Shown here in pieces: positions 17,399 to 26,599 of a stretch of DNA of 64,000 bases. The DNA comes from Moraxella sp. VT-16-12 (GTDB lineage: Bacteria; Pseudomonadota; Gammaproteobacteria; Pseudomonadales; Moraxellaceae). The notes under the pieces are model-generated. The model searched no databases and had not been told where the DNA came from. It saw only the letters and a program-made list of their open reading frames with translations. The stretch spans positions 124,001-188,000 of the forward strand of contig NZ_NKHK02000003.1 in the NCBI RefSeq assembly GCF_002224245.2, in the 5' to 3' direction. The position numbers and the translations under genes were made by a program. Position 1 is the stretch's first letter. Each line of letters starts with the position of its first letter.

Positions 17399-18996
17399 GG
17401 TTGTTTGTCCTGATTCATCTGCCAAAGCATGACGTATTTATCTAGTGTGTAGCCAAGAGAGGCAACCGCTAGGATGTAGCCATAAGCCCCACTGCTAAAA
17501 TCGGCTCGCAAAACATACTCACGAATAAATGAAAAGCAAGAACGCAGCACCATGCCAATCACACCGATACGTTTGCCTTTGATGTGTTTTTCGCTTGCCC
17601 AATCATGGCTATAACGGATGTTTTTAACCAAAAAATGGTGGAGATTATCATTGGTGATGTGGGGCAAAAAGCCTTTGAGTACCACACTAGGCACACCTTT
17701 TTGGTCAAGCGATTCATGCACTTGCAAATCATTGTAGCAAAATGCTTGATTGGCATATAAACGAGCCAACTTATCAGTGTACCAAAAACGTGGCTGTACT
17801 TCCACCCCACAAAAGGTGTTTACTCTTGCGACACTAAACACCTTGTCTGTCTGCAAGGGACTGCGTAAGACATCACAAATGGCTTGACGCAGGGGTTGTT
17901 CTAAGCGTTCATCGGCATCAAGCACCAGCACATAATCGCCTGTGGCGTAGCTTTGAGCGATTTGTCTTTGTTTGCCAAAGCCTTGCCAATCGGCATTAAC
18001 AAACCACTTTGCCCCAAAACTTTCAGCGATTTGGCGAGTGTTATCGGTGCTACCACTATCTAAGACAATGATTTCATCAACAATATCATGCACGGTATCT
18101 AGGCACGCTTTGAGATGTTTGCTTTCGTTTTTACAAATCATCACCAATGAGAGCGTAGATTTTTTTTGTGATAAATCAATGGGCTGTAAGTTTTTTGTCA
18201 TTGCCACAGATTGCAAAAACGCCTGTTCGGCTTGATTGTGGCTTAAATCATAAAGACAGGCGTATTTATTAAATGTGTACTGGCTAAATAATAAAGAATA
18301 AATCAGCCCATAACGCCCTTGCAAGAAACGACCATCAATCACATATTGTTTAATAAATGCCCATAAAGGATTAAGTACCACTTTATAGAATTTACCTTTT
18401 TTGCCTTGATTGTGGCGGTCATCTGCCCACGCTTTGGCATAGTCTAGTCGTTTTTCTAGCCAAAATTTTGGTGTGGGTGCAGTGTGGTGTTCTAAAAACC
18501 CGTCCAGTTTTGCGGTGTTTGCCCCAGTCAAAACAACAGATTCGTGTACTAAATTATTATCATAACCAAAGTGTTTGGGATAAAGTCGCCAATGGGCTTT
18601 GACACCCCACAAAGCATTGTCAATTTGATGTCCAAACACAAAATCAAGCCGTTTGATGCCATAGACTGTATTGGCAGGAGGATTTTTGATGGTTTGCAAA
18701 ATGCTGTTTTTAAGTGCCATTGTTACCACTTCATCAGCATCAAGGGCTAAAATCCACTCACCCGTGGCGTAGCTTTGAGCGATTTGTCTTTGCTTACCAA
18801 AACCTTGCCAATCGGTATTAACAAACCACTTTGCCCCAAAACTTTCGGCGATTTGCCGACTATTATCGGTGCTACCACTGTCTAGTATGATGATTTCATC
18901 AGCAAACTCTGCCACGCTTGGTAAGGATAGTGCCAAATTATGAGCCTCATTTTTGACTATCATCACCACTGATAGGGGGTATTTATTTTGACTCAT
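17395..18996 (-). CDS. Double-domain family 2 glycosyltransferase (WaaE/KdtX-like)
   Basis: 533 residues made of two copies of a family 2 transferase domain. Copy 1 begins LSVVMIVKNEAHNL and has the DXD motif ALDADE at about residue 85. Copy 2 begins LSLVMICKNESKHL and has VLDADE 274 residues later. Both carry DSGSTDN and then WQGFGKQRQIAQSYATG, nearly identical. Single-domain relatives of about 250-260 residues (WaaE/KdtX) add glucose to the LPS inner core. Here two active-looking domains are fused. The start at 18996 gives a 4-bp overlap with the upstream gene and an AGGA site 9 bp away; GTG at 19002 is an alternative. Confidence 0.85.
   Translation of the reverse strand: MSQNKYPLSVVMIVKNEAHNLALSLPSVAEFADEIIILDSGSTDNSRQIAESFGAKWFVNTDWQGFGKQRQIAQSYATGEWILALDADEVVTMALKNSILQTIKNPPANTVYGIKRLDFVFGHQIDNALWGVKAHWRLYPKHFGYDNNLVHESVVLTGANTAKLDGFLEHHTAPTPKFWLEKRLDYAKAWADDRHNQGKKGKFYKVVLNPLWAFIKQYVIDGRFLQGRYGLIYSLLFSQYTFNKYACLYDLSHNQAEQAFLQSVAMTKNLQPIDLSQKKSTLSLVMICKNESKHLKACLDTVHDIVDEIIVLDSGSTDNTRQIAESFGAKWFVNADWQGFGKQRQIAQSYATGDYVLVLDADERLEQPLRQAICDVLRSPLQTDKVFSVARVNTFCGVEVQPRFWYTDKLARLYANQAFCYNDLQVHESLDQKGVPSVVLKGFLPHITNDNLHHFLVKNIRYSHDWASEKHIKGKRIGVIGMVLRSCFSFIREYVLRADFSSGAYGYILAVASLGYTLDKYVMLWQMNQDKQP
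17944..18065 (-). repeat. Intragenic repeat, copy in domain 2
   Basis: About 122 bp coding for the conserved DSGSTDN-to-YATG part of domain 2. It aligns without gaps with 18766-18887, offset 822 bp (274 codons), at roughly 90 percent identity by eye. Identity includes a 27-bp exact run (17944-17970). Confidence 0.8.
18766..18887 (-). repeat. Intragenic repeat, copy in domain 1
   Basis: Partner of 17944-18065 within the same gene. The high DNA identity in this part, compared with lower similarity elsewhere between the domains, suggests gene conversion or a recent fusion. Confidence 0.8.
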
Positions 18997-19754
18997 TGCC
19001 ACGCATCCTTAATCCACGCACTTGGCAACACATAGCGATACCATTTACCGCCACCGCCTTGGATGGCATCAGGTGGATTGATTTCACCATGAAAAATGAT
19101 GATTTTTGCCCCAATGGGCTTTTTGGGGGGGATAAAATAGGCAAAAGGGATTTTTTGTAGGCAATGATATTTGAAACTGACGCACCATGAGCTGTCCCAA
19201 TATTCTAAGTGGTGATGTTCACGCAGATAGTTGGATAAAAACGCCTGCTCATGGCGAACTTCTCCACGGATTTTTTCAAAGTTTTGTTCAAAATAACTTA
19301 ATAGGTGAGGATAGGTATTTTGTCCAACTTTAAAGCGATACACCGAGCTGTTACCCACCATTCGCCACGGTTTTTTCCAATCACGGATAATCATCACGCT
19401 GTCATCATGTTCTGCTTTATGCGTAAAAAAGCAGTCTATATTATCCACAATGACAATATCAATGTCCAAAAACAGTGCCGTGCCTGTTAAATCATACAGC
19501 TCTGGCTTAAAAGTGGTGAGTTTTTTCCAGCCACGTTCAGGCAAATCTGATGGCAGGTTTAGCTCAGGAATGGGGTAGCATTTGATGGCATCATCAATGT
19601 CTGTGTCATCATCAGTCAAGCACACCATTTGAAAGTCAAGCGTTAGGTGGCGTTTGACCATATTGTATAGACGATTGACATACTCGGCACCATATTTTGT
19701 GCCCCATTTCATACAAATGACATAGCGGTTGTCGTTATTGCTATCAGTTGCCAT
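18993..19754 (-). CDS. Glycosyltransferase-like protein with a DXD motif
   Basis: 253 residues from the ATG at 19754; a longer frame from 19814 runs deep into the preceding gene and is less likely. Features of a GT-A nucleotide-sugar transferase are YVICMKWGTKYGAEYVNRLY at the start, QMVCLTDD, and the metal-binding ALFLDIDIVIVDNID with a DID motif. Conserved IIIFHGEINPPDAI lies near the end. It resembles uncharacterised transferases in LOS loci and is distantly like family 8. It sits between the acyltransferase (11-bp overlap) and the double family 2 gene (4-bp overlap), so it probably acts in LOS core assembly. Confidence 0.68.
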   Translation of the reverse strand: MATDSNNDNRYVICMKWGTKYGAEYVNRLYNMVKRHLTLDFQMVCLTDDDTDIDDAIKCYPIPELNLPSDLPERGWKKLTTFKPELYDLTGTALFLDIDIVIVDNIDCFFTHKAEHDDSVMIIRDWKKPWRMVGNSSVYRFKVGQNTYPHLLSYFEQNFEKIRGEVRHEQAFLSNYLREHHHLEYWDSSWCVSFKYHCLQKIPFAYFIPPKKPIGAKIIIFHGEINPPDAIQGGGGKWYRYVLPSAWIKDAWQ

Positions 19755-20682
19755 GCGATTTTCCGTGTGGTTGAGTATTTTTAAGATGTTTGACTTTGTC
19801 GTGCAGTTCGTCAAAGTCTAAAAGATAAGGATTTTCGCCAAAGGGCGTGGTTTTAAATCGCCGATAGCCCCACATATAATGACTAAAATGCTCATGTATC
19901 ATCGTTTGCATGCTGTCATTAAGTGCGGTGGTGGCGGTGATGATGTCATCATCATATAAACGTGTATCATCAAACTCATAACAAAAAATATCAAAGCCGT
20001 CATCGCGACGCTTGATGCACGATAAGCCCACGACCGCACAGTTGGTTTTTTGAATAAGTTTGGGGGCAAGCGTGCCTGTCATGGTGGGAATGCCGAAAAA
20101 TGGCACAACTTCTCCGCCGTTTTTGTCAGGCACATGGTCAGGCAACAGTACGCTAAATCCACCTTGTTTGAGCGTTTTAAAAATCGCCTTAACACCTTGG
20201 GCGTTGGTGGGTACCAGCGTTGCCCCAAGTTTTTGGCGACCTTCTAGGATAAGTTGGTCAATTTTTGGGTGATTTGATGGTTTGTACATGATGGTGAGTT
20301 TGCCAAACTGGCTTACCCAAGCATTCATCATCTCCCATGTGCCAAGATGGGGAGCAATAATCAACAGTCCTTTGGGACACAGTAACCCTTTTTGTAAAAT
20401 CTCAATGTTGTGTACAGTTTTGATTTGTGTCAATGCCCAATCGGGGGGCATGACCCAGCTTTTGGCACTATATAGAGTGCTGCTTAGCTGATGGGTGAGC
20501 GTTTTTTTGGCTAAGGTTTGACGCTCTTTTGCAGACAAAAAGGGGTGAACAAGCATGATGTTGGTACAAATACTGCGATAAATGCTTGTGTTAAGCCATC
20601 TGGCAAACAGTGCTAAAAGTTGTGCCAATACTGATAACACAGACATTGGCACAATCTTTAATAACATAAATGCAAAAGACAA
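19744..20682 (-). CDS. Lipid A biosynthesis acyltransferase, LpxL/HtrB family
   Basis: 312 residues. An N-terminal membrane segment (MLLKIVPMSVLSVLAQLLALFARW) is followed by the catalytic HLGTWE (H-x4-E) near residue 112 and later LLPDHVPDKNGGEVVPFFG, both diagnostic of late lipid A acyltransferases. It should transfer a secondary acyl chain to lipid A at the cytoplasmic face of the inner membrane. M. catarrhalis has two such genes (lpxX and lpxL); I cannot tell which this is. It starts one base before the aspS stop region ends, so it is probably co-transcribed with aspS and the LOS genes. Confidence 0.85.
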   Translation of the reverse strand: MSFAFMLLKIVPMSVLSVLAQLLALFARWLNTSIYRSICTNIMLVHPFLSAKERQTLAKKTLTHQLSSTLYSAKSWVMPPDWALTQIKTVHNIEILQKGLLCPKGLLIIAPHLGTWEMMNAWVSQFGKLTIMYKPSNHPKIDQLILEGRQKLGATLVPTNAQGVKAIFKTLKQGGFSVLLPDHVPDKNGGEVVPFFGIPTMTGTLAPKLIQKTNCAVVGLSCIKRRDDGFDIFCYEFDDTRLYDDDIITATTALNDSMQTMIHEHFSHYMWGYRRFKTTPFGENPYLLDFDELHDKVKHLKNTQPHGKSHGN

Positions 20683-22482
20683 TTATTCTGCCTTTTCTTT
20701 TTCACGCACACGAATGCCTAGCTCGCGTAGCTGTTTGTTATCCACAGCAGCAGGGGCTTCGGTGAGTGGGCATTCGGCTGTTTTGGTTTTTGGAAAGGCA
20801 ATGACATCACGGATGGAGCTAGCCCCAGTCATTAGCATGACCAAGCGGTCAAGTCCAAACGCCAAACCGCCATGCGGTGGTGCACCGTATTTTAGAGCGT
20901 TGAGTAAAAATGAGAATTTCTCTTCGGCTTCTGCTTCTGAGATGCCCAGTGCTTCAAATACTGCCTTTTGCATCTCCAGGGTATTGATACGAAGGCTGCC
21001 CCCGCCAATCTCTGTGCCATTTAACACCATGTCATAAGCGATAGAAAGAGCGGTCTCTGGGCTGTTTTTCATCTCTTCTACTGTGCCTTTGGGGCGAGTA
21101 AATGGGTGATGTACGCTTGTCCATTTGCCGTCATCGGTTTCTTCAAACATGGGAAAATCCACCACCCATAGCGGTGCCCATTCACAAGTCAAAAGATTTA
21201 AATCATGACCAATTTTGACACGCAACGCTCCCATCGCATCATTGACCACTTTGGCTTTGTCGGCACCAAAGAAAATGATGTCGCTATTTTCGGCACCTGT
21301 ACGCTTGATAAGCTCTACCAGCACTTCATCGGTCATGTTTTTAATGATGGGGGATTGTAGCCCACTTTCTTTGTCCACGCCGTTGTTGATGTTGCTTGTG
21401 TCATTGACTTTAATATAAGCTAAGCCTTTTGCGCCATAAATGCCCACAAACTTGGTGTAGTCATCAATTTGTTTGCGGGTGATTTGTCCGCCATTGGGGA
21501 TACGCAAGGCAGCAACACGACCTTTGGGGTCTGTCGCAGGGACAGAAAACACCTTAAACTCCACGTTTTGCATGATGTCAGCCACATCCACCAGTTCAAG
21601 TGGAATACGCAAATCTGGTTTGTCTGAGCCATATTTTTGCATGGCGACCGAGTATGGCATACGTTCAAATTTATCAAATTTGACATTTAACAGCTCATCA
21701 AAGAGTTTGACTGTCATACCTTCCATCAAATCCATGATGTCATTGTCATCTAAAAATGACGTTTCAACGTCAATTTGGGTAAATTCTGGCTGTCTGTCAG
21801 CACGCAAATCTTCATCACGAAAGCATTTGGCAATCTGATAATAGCGGTCAATGCCACCCACCATCAGTAGCTGCTTAAATAACTGCGGTGATTGGGGTAG
21901 GGCATAAAATTCGCCATTAGACACACGGCTTGGCACCAAATAATCCCTAGCACCTTCGGGTGTGGCACGGGTCAAAATGGGGGTTTCTACATCCAAAAAG
22001 CCATGCTCGTCCAAATAGTTGCGAATTAGGCTTGTTACTTTTGAGCGAAAACGCAAACGTTCTAGCATTTCAGGGCGACGAATGTCTAAAAAGCGGTATT
22101 TAAGACGCAATTCTTCTGAAACGTTGGTAAACTCGTCATTGAGCTGAAATGGTGGCGTCTCACTGGTAGCAAGAGTGTCAATTTCTTTTGCCAAAAGCTC
22201 AATTTGACCGCTTTTCATGTTTTTGTTTTCGGTGCCTTCATAACGGCGACGTACTCGTCCTGTGATTTTTAGGACGTATTCAGAACGGGCTTTGTCAGCA
22301 GTAGCAAAGGCTTCGGGTGTGTCTGGGTCAATAACCACTTGCAACAGTCCGTCTCGGTCTCTCATGTCCAAAAAAATCACACCACCGTGGTCTCGGCGAC
22401 GGTGTACCCAACCGACAACAGTAATGGTTTGGTCAATGTAACTTTCGGTAACACTACCGCAATATTCTGTACGAATCGCCAT
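20683..22482 (-). CDS. aspS: Aspartyl-tRNA synthetase
   Basis: 599 residues, typical of the bacterial long form with a GAD insertion domain. The N-terminal anticodon-binding OB fold ([22 protein letters not shown]) is followed by the class II catalytic core: motif 2 [18 protein letters not shown] and motif 3 [15 protein letters not shown] near the end. It charges tRNA-Asp in the cytosol. It heads a minus-strand run continuing into lipid A and LOS genes. Whether it is the discriminating or non-discriminating form was not determined. Confidence 0.97.
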   Translation of the reverse strand: MAIRTEYCGSVTESYIDQTITVVGWVHRRRDHGGVIFLDMRDRDGLLQVVIDPDTPEAFATADKARSEYVLKITGRVRRRYEGTENKNMKSGQIELLAKEIDTLATSETPPFQLNDEFTNVSEELRLKYRFLDIRRPEMLERLRFRSKVTSLIRNYLDEHGFLDVETPILTRATPEGARDYLVPSRVSNGEFYALPQSPQLFKQLLMVGGIDRYYQIAKCFRDEDLRADRQPEFTQIDVETSFLDDNDIMDLMEGMTVKLFDELLNVKFDKFERMPYSVAMQKYGSDKPDLRIPLELVDVADIMQNVEFKVFSVPATDPKGRVAALRIPNGGQITRKQIDDYTKFVGIYGAKGLAYIKVNDTSNINNGVDKESGLQSPIIKNMTDEVLVELIKRTGAENSDIIFFGADKAKVVNDAMGALRVKIGHDLNLLTCEWAPLWVVDFPMFEETDDGKWTSVHHPFTRPKGTVEEMKNSPETALSIAYDMVLNGTEIGGGSLRINTLEMQKAVFEALGISEAEAEEKFSFLLNALKYGAPPHGGLAFGLDRLVMLMTGASSIRDVIAFPKTKTAECPLTEAPAAVDNKQLRELGIRVREKEKAE

Positions 22483-22668
22483 AAATTTGCCTTATTAAAA
22501 ATTAAAATAAGAATTTTAGAATAAATTTGTAAACGCTACATTATGCCTGTAAATTGGTTGTCGTGCAAGATATTTGGCAAAATTTTTTATATTTGGGGCG
22601 TGTTTTGTAGATTGACTTTTTGCATGGGGCTTGCTAATCTTTATCAGAATAATAAAGGGGGTAAGCAT

Positions 22669-24552
22669 TTGGATACATTAAATATTATTTATCTGGTGGG
22701 GTCATTGTTGATTTTTGCCAGTATCATGACCAGCACCATCTCAGCAAGGCTTGGTGTGCCACTACTTTTGTTTTTTTTGGGTGTGGGAATGCTGGCTGGC
22801 AATGAAGGGATTTTGGGGATAAATTTTGAAAATTATGAGCTTGCAAATTTTTTGGGGCAAGCGGCACTTGCTTGTATCTTGCTTGATGGGGGACTAAGAA
22901 CCGCTTTGCAATCTTTTCGTGTGGGCTTAAAACCTGCCATCGTCTTGGCAAGTTGGGGGGTGGTGGCAACGGTGATGACCTTGGGGCTGTTTGCGTCTTG
23001 GCTGATTGGGGTGGATTGGCGACTGGGCGTGCTGATGGCAGCAATTGTTGGCTCTACTGATGCGGCGGCGGTATTTAGTTTGCTCAGAAATGGCGGTGTC
23101 AAACTCAACGACCGTGTACAGGCAACCCTTGAAATAGAATCAGGCGCAAACGACCCAATGGCGATTTTGCTGGTTACGGTGATGATTGCCCTAAACTTAA
23201 ACCCTGACAGTCATAACATGACGAGCATTTTAAGCACGCTCATGCAACAAATAGGGGTTGGTTTAGTGATAGGGCTTTTGGCAGGATTTGCTTTATCACG
23301 ACTGCTACCAAAGGTGCATTTGGCAGAAGGGATGTACGCCATTTTGATTTTATCGGCAGGGCTTGCGGTTTTTGGGGCGACAAACCTGCTTGGTGGCAGT
23401 GGCTTTTTGGCGATTTATTTGGCAGGCGTGGTGATTGGTAATACCAAAGTGCGTGCCACTGAACATGTTTTGCGAGTGATGGACAGCTTTGCATGGCTAT
23501 CACAAGCGGTGCTGTTTGTGGTGCTTGGTTTGTTGGTTACGCCATCGCATTTGTGGGAAGTGTGGCATTATTCACTCATTATTTTCTTGTTTTTGCTGTT
23601 TGTGTCTCGTCCTTTGGCGGTGGCAAGCAGTTTGTCCTTGTTTGGTTTTCGTGCAAAAGAAGTGGGGTTTATTTCATGGGTTGGTCTTAGGGGAGCTGTA
23701 CCCATCACGCTTGCGATTTTACCCATCATGAGTGGTGTGGCAGGGGCGGATTTGGCGTTTAATATTGTTTTTGGTGTGGTGATTTTATCACTACTGTTAC
23801 AAGGGGCGACCATTCCGTTTATGTCAAGAGCCTTTAAAGTTTGGGTACCAACTGATACCGAGCCTAAGGCAGAGCATGAGATTTGGGTGGGCGACCGTGC
23901 CAATATTACCTTGTATGAATTTGAAGTAAAAGCAGGGGCGTTTGCCATTGGGCGACATCCCATGAACATCTCAAATCAAGTCAATGTAGAAAAGCTGATG
24001 GTATTTGCTTTGGTGAGAAATAAACGTTTGGTTCAGGTGCAAACAGATACAACGTTGCAGGTGGGGGATTTGGTATGGTATGCCTTGCCTGATGATTTTG
24101 CTCAGGAATATGCAGGTAAAATTGCCAATGTCTTTAATAACACCGCCACCAAATACCAAAAAGACAGTGAATTTTATGGTGAGCTGTTGCTGTCGCCCCA
24201 CGTTCGTATTGGGGATTTGCCATTTCAAGGGCTGTCCAATCCATTTGCCTTGCCCACCCAATTTATGTCAAAGCAAATCCCCACAGTCGCCAGTGCCTTG
24301 GATACCTTAAAGGTTTTTCAGCCGAACAAACAAATGGCAATAGATAAAGACTTGCTTGCCACTTTGATTGACATTAAACATCAAACCATTGCTGAATTTA
24401 TGAATGAACATTTTACGGCTGAGCCTGTTCGGGGCGATAGGGTGCATTTAAATGAAAATTGGTCGTTGGTGGTGAGAGACATTGACTCTCAGGGGCGACT
24501 TCGTGGCGTGGGTCTAAAATACGATGCCAAAAAGAAAAGCGATACCAAATGA
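22669..24552 (+). CDS. K+/H+ antiporter, NhaP2/CvrA family (CPA1)
   Basis: About 627 residues from a TTG start. TTG at 22669 is chosen because AGGGGG lies 7 bp upstream and the protein then begins at the same point as E. coli NhaP2 as I remember it. An ATG at 22543 would add 42 atypical residues. About twelve helices with the CPA1 signatures LLDGGLRT, GSTDAAAVFSLL and ESGANDPMA are followed by a C-terminal cytosolic region with TrkA-C-like and CorC/HlyC-like segments (from about residue 400). It exports K+ in exchange for protons at the inner membrane. It is transcribed divergently from aspS. Confidence 0.88.
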   Translation: MDTLNIIYLVGSLLIFASIMTSTISARLGVPLLLFFLGVGMLAGNEGILGINFENYELANFLGQAALACILLDGGLRTALQSFRVGLKPAIVLASWGVVATVMTLGLFASWLIGVDWRLGVLMAAIVGSTDAAAVFSLLRNGGVKLNDRVQATLEIESGANDPMAILLVTVMIALNLNPDSHNMTSILSTLMQQIGVGLVIGLLAGFALSRLLPKVHLAEGMYAILILSAGLAVFGATNLLGGSGFLAIYLAGVVIGNTKVRATEHVLRVMDSFAWLSQAVLFVVLGLLVTPSHLWEVWHYSLIIFLFLLFVSRPLAVASSLSLFGFRAKEVGFISWVGLRGAVPITLAILPIMSGVAGADLAFNIVFGVVILSLLLQGATIPFMSRAFKVWVPTDTEPKAEHEIWVGDRANITLYEFEVKAGAFAIGRHPMNISNQVNVEKLMVFALVRNKRLVQVQTDTTLQVGDLVWYALPDDFAQEYAGKIANVFNNTATKYQKDSEFYGELLLSPHVRIGDLPFQGLSNPFALPTQFMSKQIPTVASALDTLKVFQPNKQMAIDKDLLATLIDIKHQTIAEFMNEHFTAEPVRGDRVHLNENWSLVVRDIDSQGRLRGVGLKYDAKKKSDTK

Positions 24553-24629
24553 TGTATGCCTGTTTTGGGCTTGAAAACAACACAGATTGCCCCATATTTT
24601 CATTTTAATCACACAATAAGGTACTACAC

Positions 24630-25607
24630 ATGCTGTTTTATTCATCGAAAAAACCCATTGAACTTAAAATCATTCATCTTAATAAAACCAAAAAAGAACG
24701 CCAAGAACAGCTCAGTGATGTGCTTGATGAAGTCAAAAAAGATGACAAAAAATGTGGCTTGCTTGGTAAATTTTGCAAAAAAGCCAAAGAAAAAACCAAA
24801 AAAATAGACAACAAAAAATCGCAAGACCCAAGTGATAACAGTGTGTTTTTGCTAGATTTTGATGGTGATATTAAAGCCAGTGCGGTGGCACATTTGCGTG
24901 AAGAGATTAGTACGATTATTTCAACTGCCAAAGCAGGCGATGAAGTGGTGGTACGTTTAGAAAGTGGCGGCGGTCAGGTAAATGCCTATGGTTTGGCAGC
25001 AGCACAGCTTGCTCGTATCAAGTCGGCAGGGCTATCACTGACCGTTTGTGTGGATAAAATTGCCGCCAGTGGTGGCTATATGATGGCGTGTGTGGCAGAT
25101 AAAATCATCGCCAGTGATTTTGCGGTGATTGGCTCGGTGGGTGTGGTTTCTCAGTTACCTAATTTTCATGAACTGCTCAAAAAACACAATATTGGTTATG
25201 AAATGTTTACCGCAGGCGAGTATAAACGCACAGTTACTATGTTTGGTGAAAATGATGACGATGACCGTGCCAAACATCAAGCAGACATTAACCGCATTCA
25301 TGAGTTATTTAAGGACTTTGTCAAATTGCATCGTCCAAAACTTGATGTGGATAAAATCGCCACAGGTGAAATTTGGTTTGGTAAAGATGCTTTGGCACAA
25401 GATTTGATTGATGACATTGGCACATCAGATGCGTATTTACTGAGTTTGATGGACACGCATGATGTCTTTGCACTGCATTCACGCACCAAGCCAACTTTGG
25501 CAGAAAAATTAGGTTTTGCTGACCAAATGGGTGTTAAAGTGGGGGAATTTGTCGGACAGATGGTGTCTTCCTTGAGTGAACAGCTTGCCAAACATCAACG
25601 TCCCTAA
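24630..25607 (+). CDS. sohB: SohB-like S49 family serine peptidase
   Basis: 325 residues. The S49 core is clear: VFLLDFDGDIKASAV, VVRLESGGGQVNAYGLAA, the nucleophile serine in KIAASGGYMMACVADKI (about residue 147) and the catalytic lysine in AGEYKRTVT (about residue 198). SohB normally has an N-terminal transmembrane anchor. Here the N-terminus is short and highly charged (many Lys/Glu), and no anchor is visible in this frame. AAGG upstream of the ATG supports the start. Either this form is soluble or peripheral, or the true N-terminus has been lost. Confidence 0.88.
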   Translation: MLFYSSKKPIELKIIHLNKTKKERQEQLSDVLDEVKKDDKKCGLLGKFCKKAKEKTKKIDNKKSQDPSDNSVFLLDFDGDIKASAVAHLREEISTIISTAKAGDEVVVRLESGGGQVNAYGLAAAQLARIKSAGLSLTVCVDKIAASGGYMMACVADKIIASDFAVIGSVGVVSQLPNFHELLKKHNIGYEMFTAGEYKRTVTMFGENDDDDRAKHQADINRIHELFKDFVKLHRPKLDVDKIATGEIWFGKDALAQDLIDDIGTSDAYLLSLMDTHDVFALHSRTKPTLAEKLGFADQMGVKVGEFVGQMVSSLSEQLAKHQRP

Positions 25608-25660
25608 GCAGATGGCCGTTGTCAAAATTCTTGATTGTTTTATTTGTGATTTGTTTTTAT

Positions 25661-26527
25661 ATGAAAAAATTAGAAGAGATGTTTGCCAAAGCCGATAAAT
25701 TTGGACGAGTGATTGCTAATAAGTTTAATAAAATTAAAGACCTAAATGACATTCGCGGCATAGGTCAAGGCAAAACTGTACTGATTACAGGAGCAAGCTC
25801 TGGGCTTGGGGCGATGATGGCTCGCAAATTTGCTTTTTTGGGTTATGATTTGGCAATTTGTGCCAGACGACTTGACCGTTTGGAGAGCTTAAAGGCGCAG
25901 CTTGAAGCAGAATTTGGCATTAAAGTTTATGTGCAAGTGCTTGATGTTATGGTATATGATGATATTTTTAGGGTGTTTGATGCCTTTTGTGCAGACATAC
26001 AAGCAGATGGCGGTGCGTTGGATAAAATCATCGTCAATGCTGGGGTGGGTGATAGTCGTGTGATTGGGCATGGGCGTTTTAACATCAATCGTGCCACCGC
26101 CGAGACCAATTTTATCGCTGCTTTGGCTCAATGTGAAGCAGCCATGCAGATTTTTCGTCGTCAAAATAGTGGTCATTTGGTGGTCATATCCAGTATGTCG
26201 GCAGTGCGTGGTTTGCCCAGACACCTGACCACTTACGCCGCCGCCAAAGCAGGTCTTGCCGCACTTGCCGAAGGGATACGAGCCGATACCATCACCGAAA
26301 AATTGCCAATTACGGTTTCTACCATTTACCCAGGTTATGTGCGTACTGATTTAAATATCGGTGCTAAATATTTGCCTTTTGAAGTGGAAGAAGACGAAGG
26401 GGCGGACGTGATTGTTAAGGCGATTGAAGCCAAAGTTGATGAAGCTTATGTGCCAGCGTGGCCGTGGTTACCAATCGGACTGGGCATGAAGTATCTGCCA
26501 CTAAGGTTGATTACGAAGTTTTTGTAA
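25661..26527 (+). CDS. Short-chain dehydrogenase/reductase
   Basis: About 288 residues. Rossmann NAD(P) motif TGASSGLGAMMARKFA lies near residue 43, ICARRLDRL follows, NAGVGDS is conserved, and the catalytic Ser (VISSMSA) and Tyr-x3-Lys (YAAAKAG) are all present. The C-terminus WPWLPIGLGMKYLPLRLI resembles membrane-associated members. The substrate is unknown. The start is uncertain: ATG at 25661 or 25676, with TTG at 25619 also in frame and none having a strong ribosome-binding site. It follows sohB closely and ends at a good terminator. Confidence 0.78.
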   Translation: MKKLEEMFAKADKFGRVIANKFNKIKDLNDIRGIGQGKTVLITGASSGLGAMMARKFAFLGYDLAICARRLDRLESLKAQLEAEFGIKVYVQVLDVMVYDDIFRVFDAFCADIQADGGALDKIIVNAGVGDSRVIGHGRFNINRATAETNFIAALAQCEAAMQIFRRQNSGHLVVISSMSAVRGLPRHLTTYAAAKAGLAALAEGIRADTITEKLPITVSTIYPGYVRTDLNIGAKYLPFEVEEDEGADVIVKAIEAKVDEAYVPAWPWLPIGLGMKYLPLRLITKFL

Positions 26528-26539
26528 ATCAAGCATGAC

Positions 26540-26563
26540 AAGAGCGACCATTCGCTCTTTTTT
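26540..26563 (+). terminator. Terminator of the sohB-SDR run
   Basis: Stem AAGAGCGA / TCGCTCTT with loop CCAT, then TTTT. Located 12 bp after the dehydrogenase stop. Confidence 0.85.
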
Positions 26564-26599
26564 GTGCGTGGCAATATTTATTTTGATGGACAAAACATA

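Noticed and set aside
9682-20682. Phase-variable homopolymer or tetranucleotide tracts in LOS genes
   Set aside because: I looked for long runs or tandem short repeats near the starts and the frameshift and saw none, so slipped-strand phase variation is not supported.
22543-22668. Upstream ATG start of the antiporter
   Set aside because: The added 42 residues are not antiporter-like and the internal TTG has a strong Shine-Dalgarno sequence.
25889-26224. Long antisense frame inside the short-chain dehydrogenase gene
   Set aside because: Typical shadow of a real gene; the plus-strand protein is complete and conserved.
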